DNA of 64,000 nt from Dickeya chrysanthemi NCPPB 402 (GTDB lineage Bacteria; Pseudomonadota; Gammaproteobacteria; Enterobacterales; Enterobacteriaceae): assembly GCF_000406105.1 (NCBI RefSeq), contig NZ_CM001974.1, positions 1,827,469 through 1,891,468 on the forward strand, read 5' to 3'. The translations under genes were made by a program, and so were the position numbers. The notes beneath the pieces were generated by a model, which saw only the letters and a program-made list of their open reading frames with translations, made no database searches and was not told the DNA's origin. Positions 46,070 through 55,321 of the stretch are shown here, piece by piece. Position 1 is the first letter of the stretch. Every line of letters begins with the position of its first letter.

Positions 46070-47251
46070 ATGAATGTGATGCAACAATGGCTTGAAGCCT
46101 GCCGCAACCTGATCGCCTTCCATCAGCGTGCGTCGTTGGCGATGTTGGGCATCGGTGTGGGCAGCGCATTGGTGGTGACGCTGTTAATGCTGGGCAAAAG
46201 CGCCCAACAGATGGCATTGAGTGCGTTTGACCATTTGGGCGGCGATATCATTGTGGTCGATATCGGCATCAAGGAAGACAGCCACTCGCCGGTACTGTTG
46301 TTGCCTGTCAAGCTGGATCTGTCGGTGCTGTCTCATGTGCACCATGGCATCCGGCGTGTTGTTCCGGTAGCGCGCTGGAATACCTCGTTGCCGCAGAAGG
46401 GGGATGAGAACGGCGTCCCGTTGATGGTGATCGGCTCTACGCCCGATCTGATGCCGTTGCTGGGATTGACGCTGGCGCAGGGGCGGGCGTTTTCCCGTTA
46501 CGACAGCCGCAGCACCTATGCCATTGTCAGTGCGGATCTGGCCTCCCGGCTTTCGGGTCCTGCCCCGGCGCGCACTTTCCCGCTCGGCCATTACGCCTTT
46601 GATGTGATTGGTACCCTGAAATCAGCGACGTTATCAATCGGCGGGCAGGCGGCCGACCATGTCGTATTGGTACCGCTGGATACCATCATGCGGATTTCAC
46701 CTTTTGCGACCACAGACCTGCTGTACATACAAGTGACGTCGACCACGCTCCTGACGTCGGTTGTCGATGCTATCCGACCCTGGCTTGAGCAGATGTTGCC
46801 GACGCGGACGATCCAGATTCAGCTCCAGCAGCAACTCATCGACAGCATGGCGCAACAAAATGCGACCTTCCGCTACCTGCTGGCGGCACTGGCCGCCGTG
46901 GCGCTGTTGATGGGCGGTATTGGCGTCATGAACGTCATGGTGATGAGTGTGTCGACGCGTCGGCATGAGATCGGCCTGCGTCAGGCTATTGGCGCCCGTT
47001 CGCTGGATATCGGCGTGTTGTTTCTGTTGGAAGCCGCTCTGCTTTCACTCCCCGGCGCGGTGCTGGGCAGCGTAGCAGGGGCGCTGCTCGCCTGGGCTTA
47101 TACCCGTTACGCCGACTGGCCGCTGATGGTCGATCCGTGGGTGTTTCCACTGGCTATTGGCAGTTCGTTGGTACTGGCGGTCTTTTTTGGTCTGAAACCC
47201 TCGTTGACCGCCGCTCGTTTATCCCCTGCGGAGGCGTTACGTGAACATTAA
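46070..47251 (+). CDS. ABC exporter permease, MacB/FtsX family
   Basis: This inner-membrane subunit has 393 residues. One helix near the N-terminus (SLAMLGIGVGSALVVTLLML) is followed by a large periplasmic domain (about 50-270) and three C-terminal helices. The family hallmark MGGIGVMNVMVMSVSTRRHE, followed by IGLRQAIGA, lies at about residues 288-316. The domain layout is that of the MacB type VII ABC fold, which pushes cargo from the periplasm out through a TolC channel rather than across the inner membrane. The next gene begins within its last codons. Confidence 0.9.
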   Translation: MNVMQQWLEACRNLIAFHQRASLAMLGIGVGSALVVTLLMLGKSAQQMALSAFDHLGGDIIVVDIGIKEDSHSPVLLLPVKLDLSVLSHVHHGIRRVVPVARWNTSLPQKGDENGVPLMVIGSTPDLMPLLGLTLAQGRAFSRYDSRSTYAIVSADLASRLSGPAPARTFPLGHYAFDVIGTLKSATLSIGGQAADHVVLVPLDTIMRISPFATTDLLYIQVTSTTLLTSVVDAIRPWLEQMLPTRTIQIQLQQQLIDSMAQQNATFRYLLAALAAVALLMGGIGVMNVMVMSVSTRRHEIGLRQAIGARSLDIGVLFLLEAALLSLPGAVLGSVAGALLAWAYTRYADWPLMVDPWVFPLAIGSSLVLAVFFGLKPSLTAARLSPAEALREH

Positions 47252-48686
47252 CCCGGCGTATGCCATCGCTTTTTTATCGTTATTGGTAGCGCCCTGGTCA
47301 TCGCTGGCGAACGGTGCGACAGCCGGAGCGACGTTATCACCGGCGCGGGTGCCGCTTACGCTGGCCGATGCCGTCGCACTGGGTGTGCGTAACAGTAATA
47401 CGCTGAAAAGCGTTGCGTTAACCCGGCTGATGGACAAGTTTGATTTGCTGGTTGCCGAAGATGGTTTTCGGCCGCATCTGGTGTTGAACAATCAGTATCG
47501 TCACAACATGGGGGCGCAGCTGCCAGGGCAGGAAAATCATGCCGGTCTTTCCGCCAGCTTGTTGACGCCATTGGGCACGCAGTTTGAGGCTGACTGGGAC
47601 GATGACTATTCCGGCCAGTCATCGGCAGGAAGTTCCCGCAGTCTGGGAAACTCGGTCAATGTCGTACAGCCGTTGTTAAAGGGCGCCGGTGTTGAATTCA
47701 ATACCGCACCGGTGCGTCTGGCCCGGCTTGATGAGCGCATTGGTCACCTGAACCAGCAAAAGCAGATGACAGACACCATTACGCAGATTGTTCAGGCTTA
47801 CTACGGCTTGCTGGAGGCGCAGCAAGGGGTGATGCTGGCGCAGGAGTCGCTGCAACGGGCCAGCGCCCAGCGCGACGTGATGCAGGCATTGATTGACAGC
47901 GGCAGGCAGGCGGCGCTCGACAGACTCCAGAGCGATGCCGATATGTCCTCGCAGCAGTTAAGCCTGGAACAGCAGGAGAATGCCCTGAATGAGCGACGTC
48001 TGGCTCTGAACGGTTTATTGGGCATTGACACCCGTACGCCGTTGAGCGCCAGCGATCGCCTCGACATACACCCGATCACCCTGAAAGCGCCGCAGGCGAT
48101 CGCGTTGGCGATGAAAAGTCAACCTGATTATCTGATTCAGCAACTCACGGCGGACAAACAGCAGATCTACCTGATGCAGGCGAAAAACCAGCGCCTGTGG
48201 GGGGTGGATCTGGTCGCCGGGGCCGGGCGAGTGAATACCCGGGCGGCAGATATCGAGGATGATGGCCGCTGGCAGCGCTATGTCGGCCTGAATGTCTCCA
48301 TTCCGTTGAACGACCTGCAGGCGCGTCAGGAAGAGCAGCGCGCCTGGGTGGCGGGGAAAATACAACTATTGCAGATGGCGGATGTGCGTCAGCAACTGGA
48401 AGAAACGGTCACGCAGCAGGTCAACGCGCTTAATAGCAACTGGCAGCAGTTTTTGATTGCCGATCGCCTGACGCGACTGTCGGAAAAAACATTGCAGGCG
48501 GAGCAGGCCAAGCTACTGGCAGGGCGTTCATCGAACTTTCAGGTGCTGAGCTACCAGACCAGTCTGCGCGCTGCGCAAAGTGCGCGCGTGTCCGCGCAGA
48601 TCGCCTATCTCAACGCGCGTGCTGAGCTGGATCGCGTGCTGGGCACCACCCTTAACCACTGGGGAATAGAGCAGAATGATCGGTAA
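47241..48686 (+). CDS. TolC-family outer-membrane channel protein
   Basis: This outer-membrane efflux protein has 481 residues. A signal sequence (AIAFLSLLVAPWSSLANGA) is followed by two outer-membrane efflux repeats rich in Leu/Gln/Ala heptads (e.g. IVQAYYGLLEAQQGVMLAQE), the coiled-coil tunnel helices. It starts with GTG inside the permease gene and overlaps the next gene by 11 bases. A dedicated channel inside the operon, instead of the general TolC, suggests a system devoted to one substrate. Confidence 0.88.
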   Translation: MNINPAYAIAFLSLLVAPWSSLANGATAGATLSPARVPLTLADAVALGVRNSNTLKSVALTRLMDKFDLLVAEDGFRPHLVLNNQYRHNMGAQLPGQENHAGLSASLLTPLGTQFEADWDDDYSGQSSAGSSRSLGNSVNVVQPLLKGAGVEFNTAPVRLARLDERIGHLNQQKQMTDTITQIVQAYYGLLEAQQGVMLAQESLQRASAQRDVMQALIDSGRQAALDRLQSDADMSSQQLSLEQQENALNERRLALNGLLGIDTRTPLSASDRLDIHPITLKAPQAIALAMKSQPDYLIQQLTADKQQIYLMQAKNQRLWGVDLVAGAGRVNTRAADIEDDGRWQRYVGLNVSIPLNDLQARQEEQRAWVAGKIQLLQMADVRQQLEETVTQQVNALNSNWQQFLIADRLTRLSEKTLQAEQAKLLAGRSSNFQVLSYQTSLRAAQSARVSAQIAYLNARAELDRVLGTTLNHWGIEQNDR

Positions 48687-49944
48687 TATTCGTTGGCGAC
48701 GACGGGTGTTGTATGGAGGGGTAATCATTCTGGCGGCGGTCTCGGCGTTTTTATCGTGGCCGGCCAAGACCGAAAGCGAAACCGGGACACAATGGCGCGC
48801 TGTCACGCCATCGCCGGTGGAAAACCATATTACGCTGTTGGCGCACGTGCAGGCGGCGGAGCAATATGTGGTCAGCGCCCCTTTTGATAGTCATATCAGC
48901 CAGTTGAACGTACAGGATGGGCAAGAAGTGCATAAAGGCGATCCCCTGCTGGCGTTGGATACCACCCCGTTGCAGATTGAGTATCGCGATGGGCAGGCAC
49001 AATTTCTCAAGGCGCGTCAGTCGCTGAGAAATTTACGCGCCTGGGAAAACAGCAATGAAGTGATGTCGGCTCAGCGGGCGTTGATCATGGCGGAAATGAG
49101 CGAACGGGACGCCGTCAGCCAGCTGAATGCGGCACAACCGCTGTATCAACAAGGGATTATTGCACGTTCGGAGCGCGACAGCCTGGTTCAGCAACTGGCC
49201 AACCGCCGCCTGGAATTACAGGCGGCGCGTCAGGCGCTGACATCCGCACGGGCGTCGGGAAGTGCGGAAAATCAGACGGTGGCTGAACTGGAGTTGAATA
49301 ACGCCGAACAGAAATTACAGCAAATTCGTGACCAGCAGGCACATGGTTGGCTGTATGCGCCCGGTGACGGCTATGCCGTTCGCATACAAAACGACGATAA
49401 GGATAAGATTGCCTTTCCCCGGCTAGGCCAGCGTGTCGGCGCGGGGGAGGCGTTATTCATGCTGGCGGGCGTGACGCGCTTTGATGCGCGGGCCAAAGCC
49501 GACGAAGCCGATATCGACCATTTGCGACCGGGCATGCCCGTCACGCTGACCAGCGAGGCGCTGCCCGGCCAGCCGCTGGCCGGTACGTTACGGATGGTCA
49601 GCCCGCAGGCCAATTACGCCGAAGGGCAGCCCGGCGCCACCTATGATGTCGTCTTCAATCTCGATTGCTGCCACGCCGGGCAGGCGGTGCCGCGGTTTGG
49701 TATGTCCGCACTGATAACCATCACCCTTGTTTCCGATCCGAAAGGCATGGTGCTGTTACCGGATGAGATCGGCCAGGACGAGCAGGGGAAGACGGCGGTT
49801 TATTATCGCCCCACACCACAGTCAGCGCCGGAAGTGAGGCGGATTGACGTCGTCAGTCCGTTGCCTCAGGGCATTCTGGTGAAAGGGCTGGAACCCGGCG
49901 AGGTTCGAAAGTGGGAGTGTTGCCATGCCGCCGCCGCCCGCTGA
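48676..49944 (+). CDS. HlyD/MacA-family membrane fusion protein
   Basis: This periplasmic adaptor has 422 residues. It has an N-terminal anchor (VLYGGVIILAAVSAFLSWPA), a lipoyl-like half (FDSHISQLNVQDGQEVHKGD), a coiled-coil hairpin (about 100-215), the matching lipoyl half (WLYAPGDGYAVRIQ) and beta-barrel domains. Unusually, it carries two Cys-Cys-His motifs, LDCCHAGQ (about residue 332) and WECCHAAAAR at the very end. Its stop codon sits at the start of a 16-base tandem repeat. It joins the MacB-like permease to the operon's own outer-membrane channel. Confidence 0.88.
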   Translation: MIGNIRWRRRVLYGGVIILAAVSAFLSWPAKTESETGTQWRAVTPSPVENHITLLAHVQAAEQYVVSAPFDSHISQLNVQDGQEVHKGDPLLALDTTPLQIEYRDGQAQFLKARQSLRNLRAWENSNEVMSAQRALIMAEMSERDAVSQLNAAQPLYQQGIIARSERDSLVQQLANRRLELQAARQALTSARASGSAENQTVAELELNNAEQKLQQIRDQQAHGWLYAPGDGYAVRIQNDDKDKIAFPRLGQRVGAGEALFMLAGVTRFDARAKADEADIDHLRPGMPVTLTSEALPGQPLAGTLRMVSPQANYAEGQPGATYDVVFNLDCCHAGQAVPRFGMSALITITLVSDPKGMVLLPDEIGQDEQGKTAVYYRPTPQSAPEVRRIDVVSPLPQGILVKGLEPGEVRKWECCHAAAAR

Positions 49945-49990
49945 GTGTATTAAGAAATGAGTGTATTAAGAAATGAGTGTATTAAGAAAA
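49943..49990. repeat. 16-bp tandem repeat, three copies, spanning a stop codon
   Basis: GAGTGTATTAAGAAAT is present three times head to tail (the third copy imperfect). It begins inside the TGA of the fusion-protein gene and shares the 9-mer AAGAAATGA with the repeat at 26224. Confidence 0.92.
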
Positions 49991-50045
49991 CAGAGGCGCC
50001 GGCCTGGCGCCTCGCTTCAGTTGGAGGCAATACGACATACCGGCA

Positions 50046-51350
50046 TTACTCTCGCAGCAGCACTTGGGTGTTGTACTCCCACAACCGGTTGAAGTGGATG
50101 TCGTCCAGATTGCGTTGCGGGTTGATATTGCCGTTGAATGGCCGGTCGGTCGTGGCGGCGGCACCCCACGGGTTGGTGAGGTCGTAGCTGCTGTCAATGG
50201 TACTGTCGCGGATCACCAACTGGCCGTTGGCGGTTTTCCCCGGCAGGTAACCCGTCTGTTTCGCGCCCTGATCCCAGGCGCGCCCCAGTTTGGCTTTCCG
50301 CGCGCCGCGATAACCGCTGTCGCTGGTTAACAGGCTGTTGATCACCAGAAAGCCGTATTTCACCGACGAAATACTGTCTGGTGCGAACACATAGGCTTCT
50401 TTTGAGCCACGGCTCGACACGGTATGGAATCGCACCCCGTCAAACACGGCAGTGGCGCGACCGAACACATAATCCACATCCCCTTCAATGTAGCTGTCTT
50501 TGATGTAGGCGCGGCTGTAATGATCGGTAACATAGTCGTTTTGGCGATCGCTGGTATTGACGAAAAAAGTGTCCTGACGGCCGAGCAGGCGAACGTTTTC
50601 CAGTTGCACCCGGTCGCCGTCGGTACGTAGCGCAACGGCCTGATGCGTACCGCTGTCTACCGTATCCAGCAGCGCATTCACCACCGTCAGGTTTTTCAAC
50701 TGAAAATCGTTGCTCTGTGACCACATCACGGCTGAACAGGTGGTATTGATGGTTGTGCCCGGTTTTGAAGCGCATACATCGTACATATACCAGGCCGGAT
50801 CGGTCGGCTGATACTGACCGTGCGGATTGACGCGGGCGCGGTAGTCGGCCGGCGACATCATTGAATCCAGCGCCAGCGACACGACTACCTGTTCCGGCCG
50901 ATCACCGGCACCGAATAACGTCAGTGGCGGCGCGCCCTCGGGGATGTATACCGTACCGGTGTAGGTGCCTGGCAGCAGTTTGATGTATACCCGCGTCTGG
51001 CCTGGATGCTGACGCAGCGCGGCATTCACCGCTTGCTGAATGCTGGTGTGGGTAACGCCGGCTACACTCACGCGCGGGCCGACGACATAAGCGGCGGTGA
51101 CATGTGCGGTTTCAATCGGGGTTGGCGTCCAGCCATCCGTTATCGGTCGGGCGTATTCACCGCCGTGGGCGAAATAGTGTTGTGGTGTGAAGCGTTCGGC
51201 TTCCTGTGCCGACAGCACCGGGCGACCGGCGGTGCCGGGAAAAACCGGCTGAAAACGCGCCGAATGATTCGGCATCTGGCTGCCACAGGCGGTCAGGAGA
51301 ATTGACATAGACACCGCGGCGGTCAGCCCGGAAAAGTGTGTCAGACTCAC
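50046..51350 (-). CDS. pemB: Pectinesterase B, outer-membrane lipoprotein
   Basis: PemB removes methyl esters from pectic oligomers, preparing them for pectate lyases. It is a 434-residue lipoprotein: the signal sequence ends in the lipobox LLTAC. The CE8 catalytic motifs are in order: GRQDTFFV (about residue 270), EGDVDYVFGRA with the nucleophile Asp (about 305) and LGRAWDQG (about 370). It agrees closely with Dickeya dadantii PemB as I recall it. The start is a GTG with AGGAG six bases upstream; an ATG nine codons earlier is less likely. A KdgR-like box lies about 110 bases upstream. Confidence 0.96.
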   Translation of the reverse strand: MSLTHFSGLTAAVSMSILLTACGSQMPNHSARFQPVFPGTAGRPVLSAQEAERFTPQHYFAHGGEYARPITDGWTPTPIETAHVTAAYVVGPRVSVAGVTHTSIQQAVNAALRQHPGQTRVYIKLLPGTYTGTVYIPEGAPPLTLFGAGDRPEQVVVSLALDSMMSPADYRARVNPHGQYQPTDPAWYMYDVCASKPGTTINTTCSAVMWSQSNDFQLKNLTVVNALLDTVDSGTHQAVALRTDGDRVQLENVRLLGRQDTFFVNTSDRQNDYVTDHYSRAYIKDSYIEGDVDYVFGRATAVFDGVRFHTVSSRGSKEAYVFAPDSISSVKYGFLVINSLLTSDSGYRGARKAKLGRAWDQGAKQTGYLPGKTANGQLVIRDSTIDSSYDLTNPWGAAATTDRPFNGNINPQRNLDDIHFNRLWEYNTQVLLRE

Positions 51351-51459
51351 AGCGTGCTCCTCTTGGGTTGCGGTCATGTTAAGGGCGGATCGGCATCAGG
51401 CTGTGGCAGCCTACGCAACCCAGGACAAAAAAACGCGAAGCGGGATCATAAATTTTTAA

Positions 51460-51479
51460 AAATAAACCTGTGTTTCATT
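51460..51479 (-). promoter_or_regulatory. KdgR-like operator upstream of pemB
   Basis: AAATAAACCTGTGTTTCATT matches the KdgR consensus AATGAAACANNTGTTTCATT at all but three specified positions. The right half is perfect. KdgR represses pectin genes until pectin breakdown products accumulate. Confidence 0.7.
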
Positions 51480-51654
51480 TCTATCTGCGAACGGTTGCCA
51501 CAAACAAGGCGTCAATCCTGTTTTTTGGCGAGTTTTCTGTTAGATATTAGCGGGTTTTCTGTTAGATATAGAAGCAACTGCCGGGTCGATCAGGCGGAAA
51601 GGGCGGACGTGACAGACGAGCCGAATGGCACACTGATAATTGAACATCACAAAC

Positions 51655-51996
51655 ATGGCATTACTGATAAAAGCGGCGCTGGGCGCGATCGTGGTGGTAT
51701 TGATTGGCCTGCTGGCCAAAACCCGTAATTACTACATTGCCGGGCTGGTGCCGTTATTCCCGACGTTTGCGCTGATAGCGCATTACATCGTGGGAACGGA
51801 ACGCGGCGTGGAAGCGCTGCGCGCCACGATTCTGTTCGGCATCTGGGCGGTGATCCCCTATCTGGTGTACCTGATTTCGCTCTATTACTTTACCGGCGTG
51901 ATGCGTTTGCCGCCGGCACTGATGCTGGCGGTGGTGTGCTGGAGTCTGTCGGCGGCGGCGCTGGTGAAAATCTGGAGCGGCTACCACGCCGGATAA
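51655..51996 (+). CDS. glpM: Inner-membrane protein GlpM
   Basis: This 113-residue integral membrane protein has about four helices. LIKAALGAIVVVLIGLLAK followed by TRNYYIAGLVPLFPTFALIA is nearly the E. coli GlpM sequence, as is ERGVEALRATILFGIWAVIP. Its role is poorly defined; family members have been linked to alginate production in Pseudomonas and to membrane stress. The ATG chosen is the one aligned with the E. coli start, five codons into the open frame. Confidence 0.93.
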   Translation: MALLIKAALGAIVVVLIGLLAKTRNYYIAGLVPLFPTFALIAHYIVGTERGVEALRATILFGIWAVIPYLVYLISLYYFTGVMRLPPALMLAVVCWSLSAAALVKIWSGYHAG

Positions 51997-52066
51997 GGCG
52001 GCACGGAGCGGGTCTGACCGAAAACCGCACCCGGCGAGCGCCGGGCAGCGATGTCGTATGCCGTCG

Positions 52067-52600
52067 TTACAGGTCGTCTTTGGTGATGCCGCGGGTGGCC
52101 GGTGCAGCGGTTGGGCCGGCGCTGACGCTGTTTTCAGCGTTGTACACCAGATAAATAGCTTTCTGATTGTCGATGCTATTGTCGAACACCAGCGTAATAT
52201 TGTTTTTATCGAACCGAGCGGTCACGCGGGTGTTCGGCTTGTTCATGAAGGTATCCACGTCGCTGGCGGACAACGGTGCCGTCATGCCGTATTTACTCTT
52301 CAGCCCTTCCACGACGCCTGGCACATCGGGCAGCGCGATTGAGATTGCCAGACGGTTAAACTTGTCGCCGTTGAAACTGAATATCGCCTGGGTTTTTTTA
52401 TCGGCAAAACTAAAGTCAGGGCAGATGTACACGGTCTGTCCCAGAATCATTTCCGGGCCACGCAGTGAACAATTCGCCTGTTGCCGGATGGTGGCGGCGG
52501 ATGCGCCGAATTTCAGGTTTTTGTAACCGTCGGCAGCCGATGCCGTCAGCGACAGCAGCGACAGGGCAAGCGCCAGCAAAGAAGTATGTGGCTTGTTCAT
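52067..52600 (-). CDS. Small secreted protein, function unknown
   Basis: This 177-residue protein has a clear signal peptide (NKPHTSLLALALSLLSLTAS, cleaved near SASA) and no family that I can name. The mature part begins ADGYKNLKFGASAATIRQQA, a pattern seen in periplasmic proteins of unknown function that open with a 'G.KFG.S...V/I' strand. Two cysteines (NCSLRGP and YICPDFSF) could form a disulfide. A GAGGGATC ribosome site supports the ATG. It converges with glpM and stands alone. Confidence 0.75.
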   Translation of the reverse strand: MNKPHTSLLALALSLLSLTASAADGYKNLKFGASAATIRQQANCSLRGPEMILGQTVYICPDFSFADKKTQAIFSFNGDKFNRLAISIALPDVPGVVEGLKSKYGMTAPLSASDVDTFMNKPNTRVTARFDKNNITLVFDNSIDNQKAIYLVYNAENSVSAGPTAAPATRGITKDDL

Positions 52601-52682
52601 GTGATCCCTCGTGATGTGGTTGCGATGGTGTGAGCCTGGCACCTGACGGGGGACAGGGACCGTATGCGCCTGGCGATAATAA

Positions 52683-52809
52683 TATACCCGTCATACTTCA
52701 AGTTGCAGGTGCGTTGGCTTTCCTCGCTCACCCCAGTCACTTACTTGAGTAAGCTCCTGGGGATTCGCTGCGTCGCCGCCTTCTTGCGACTCGAATTATT
52801 TAGGGTATA
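52683..52809 (+). repeat. ERIC element, full length (127 bp)
   Basis: A complete ERIC in the same orientation as the copy at 5204 has the classical core CTTACTTGAGTAAGCTCCTG and GGGGATTCGC, almost identical to the published ERIC primers. Confidence 0.95.
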
Positions 52810-53141
52810 TAAGAATGCGTCTATCTTACGTCGACTGACGGATTCTCTGAACGATTTATTTGCTTATGGTTACAGTTGTCAGGGACTCAGAAGCGATCCC
52901 AGGGCACCAGCAATAACAACAGTTCAATCACTACCACAAAAATCAGTAAGGCAATCAGTTTTTTACGCATGTTTATATGTCTATTAATTCATTGATCTCA
53001 ATATTTTTTTATTCTTTGTTTAATAAATTCGCAAGTGTCCTTTGTCCTATCACTGACACAAACAAAATGACAGGTTGCTTCGAGCTTTTAGGGATATTTT
53101 TTATCTTGTCATTCACTGGTGCTTTAAAAAGGGGATTTACT
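52810..53141. other. Leader region of the GH3 gene
   Basis: This AT-rich spacer has no supported gene. The frame of the next gene is open through it, but only its last ATG has a ribosome site (AAAAGGGGA). Confidence 0.45.
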
Positions 53142-54926
53142 ATGAATATTAAACAGAAAGTAAAAAACATGACTTTGGAAGAGAAAATCGGGCAAAAAAT
53201 CATGCTGGATTTTCGCTACTGGGAGCCGACCGGTAGCAGCAATCAGGATATGATTGCTCCTGATGAAACCATCGGCAAGTTAATCACGGATAACCACGTC
53301 GGTGGCGTGATTCTGTTTGCCAATAATCTTAAAGATCAGCAGCAGATCAAAACGTTGACAGCCTGGTATGCTGCGATGAAAACCCGCGCGGACATTCGTT
53401 TGTTTATTGGCACGGATAACGAAGGCGGTAATGTTTTTCGGCTACCACGCGGTGATTACTCTTCATTTCCCGGCAATATGGCCCTCTCCGCGGCCATTAA
53501 TGGGGAAGCCGATGATCAACTTGCCGTTGAACAGGGCAAACTGATGGCCCAGGATATGCTCTCTTTGCATATCAATACCAACTTTGCACCAGTCGTCGAT
53601 GTTAACACCAATCCTTTCAACCCAGTAATTAACGTACGTGCACTCAGCGATGACGAAAACACCGTTTCCCGTCTGGCTGAAAAAATCACAGCAGGGATGA
53701 GACAACAGGGGCTTATCACCACCTATAAACACTTTCCTGGGCACGGCAGTACGTCCACTGATTCACATACCGGCCTTCCTCGCGTCGATCGCTCACGGGA
53801 AGATGCCTTTGCCATTGATATCGCGCCTTATAAACAGGCGATTGATAACCAGGTGGCTCCGGATATGGTCATGACTGCGCATATTCAGTACCCGGCACTG
53901 GATAACAGTCAGGTTATCACCCGCAACGGTGAAAAAATTACAGTGCCTGCAACCATGTCACGCGAAATCCAGACCAATATCCTGCGCGGTGAGCTAGGTT
54001 ATGCTGGCGTGACGATTTCGGATGCGTTGGATATGGGGGCGATTGCCGACCATTTCAGCCAGGAAGAGGCCATTGAAAACGTATTTGCCGCCGGGGTGGA
54101 TATTGCCCTGATGCCTGTCAGCATTACATCACCTTCTCAGGCTAGCCTTCTGCCGGATCTTATCCGCTACATTGTGGAAATGGTTAAAAAAGATCGTATC
54201 AGCGAAGACGATATCGATGCATCGGTCGAACGCATTTTAAACCTCAAGAAACGGTATAACCTGCTGGGTGAAGAAGAAACCGCCACTGCCGGAGCTTCTC
54301 CGTCAGAGCATGAACTGGAAAAATGTATCGCCGATCGCTCGATTACTGTGGTTATAAACCAGCAATCGCTGTTGCCCTTAAAGGACAAAACCCTGCGCTA
54401 TTTTATCCTGACCCCTTGGGGCGAGCAGGCCCACGGTGTTGCGACCGTGATGACTCAAGATGGATACCAGAACGTCGTTGCCGCAAAGGAAACAGAGCTT
54501 AGTGACGCGCAGGTCAGAGAGCATATTGACGGCTGTGACGTATTTTTGCTCGGGACACTGTCAACCCGCTTTACACCGGTTGAACAGGATGGCGTCGTTA
54601 CCGGCGGAACAAAAGATAATAATCCTTATACCGGCTGGTTGAAATATGCCGCTGGTTTGGGGAAAAAACGCGTTCATCTTTCACTGCGCGCGCCATACGA
54701 TATTGTCAGCTATGCCGAAGATGTAGATGCAGCTGTGGCCACCTATTCCTATTACGGGTATGACAACGGTATTTGGCGTGGTCACTCAATGATCTCTTTG
54801 GCAGACGTGCTAACAGGGAAACTCACGCCCCAGGGAAAACTGCCGGTCAATACCTGGCGTAATTTCGATGTGGAAACGAATACATGTACGGTAGCGTTCC
54901 CTCGTGGGTTTGGGCTGAGCTGGTAG
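53142..54926 (+). CDS. Cytosolic glycoside hydrolase family 3 protein, NagZ-like core
   Basis: This 594-residue enzyme has no signal peptide, unlike BglX in the same window. The GH3 barrel shows IGTDNEGGNVFRL, the NagZ-type YKHFPGHGSTSTDSH (His/Asp dyad as general acid-base) and the nucleophile Asp in TISDALDMGAI. That dyad motif marks beta-N-acetylhexosaminidase/glucosaminidase-type GH3 enzymes. Stand-alone NagZ is about 340 residues; here an extra C-terminal domain of about 200 residues is added, as in Gram-positive two-domain NagZ proteins. It probably acts on amino-sugar oligosaccharides or muropeptides. Composition is less GC-rich than the backbone genes. Confidence 0.85.
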   Translation: MNIKQKVKNMTLEEKIGQKIMLDFRYWEPTGSSNQDMIAPDETIGKLITDNHVGGVILFANNLKDQQQIKTLTAWYAAMKTRADIRLFIGTDNEGGNVFRLPRGDYSSFPGNMALSAAINGEADDQLAVEQGKLMAQDMLSLHINTNFAPVVDVNTNPFNPVINVRALSDDENTVSRLAEKITAGMRQQGLITTYKHFPGHGSTSTDSHTGLPRVDRSREDAFAIDIAPYKQAIDNQVAPDMVMTAHIQYPALDNSQVITRNGEKITVPATMSREIQTNILRGELGYAGVTISDALDMGAIADHFSQEEAIENVFAAGVDIALMPVSITSPSQASLLPDLIRYIVEMVKKDRISEDDIDASVERILNLKKRYNLLGEEETATAGASPSEHELEKCIADRSITVVINQQSLLPLKDKTLRYFILTPWGEQAHGVATVMTQDGYQNVVAAKETELSDAQVREHIDGCDVFLLGTLSTRFTPVEQDGVVTGGTKDNNPYTGWLKYAAGLGKKRVHLSLRAPYDIVSYAEDVDAAVATYSYYGYDNGIWRGHSMISLADVLTGKLTPQGKLPVNTWRNFDVETNTCTVAFPRGFGLSW

Positions 54927-55321
54927 TTTGATAAGGTGCAGAAACGTGTAGCGAGGGTTATTTCTAATACTGGAGTCGCCTTAAAGGGCTGAGAGATCCC
55001 CACAAAATCAGCACTAATAAAGACCCTGTACACGATTCTGTGTAAACGCCTTTTCTCAGAAGTGACCGCTCAGGCGGTCACCTGACTCGATATTGCTCCC
55101 CCATTGTCGACCAGCCACATGCCCGGCAGCGCTTTCTGTCCGTCTGTTGATGCCCAGCGCGAAGAATATCTCTTTGTTAATGATGCTGACACTGTGATGG
55201 GCCTTCACCCCAATACAATCTCGCGCAATGAACATCTGAAGAAAATCGAACGTGGAATGACGTGTATTCATTTTTCGTCATGTTCTGGTTTCTCTACCTT
55301 AATATCTTCTTTCTACTGGCA
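54927..55321. other. Spacer after the GH3 gene
   Basis: I see no supported gene. A hairpin with arms GTGACCGC/GCGGTCAC (55063-55082) could terminate or protect the GH3 transcript but lacks a T-run. The open frame 55104-55418 has no ribosome site and ends inside the ERIC repeat. Confidence 0.45.
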
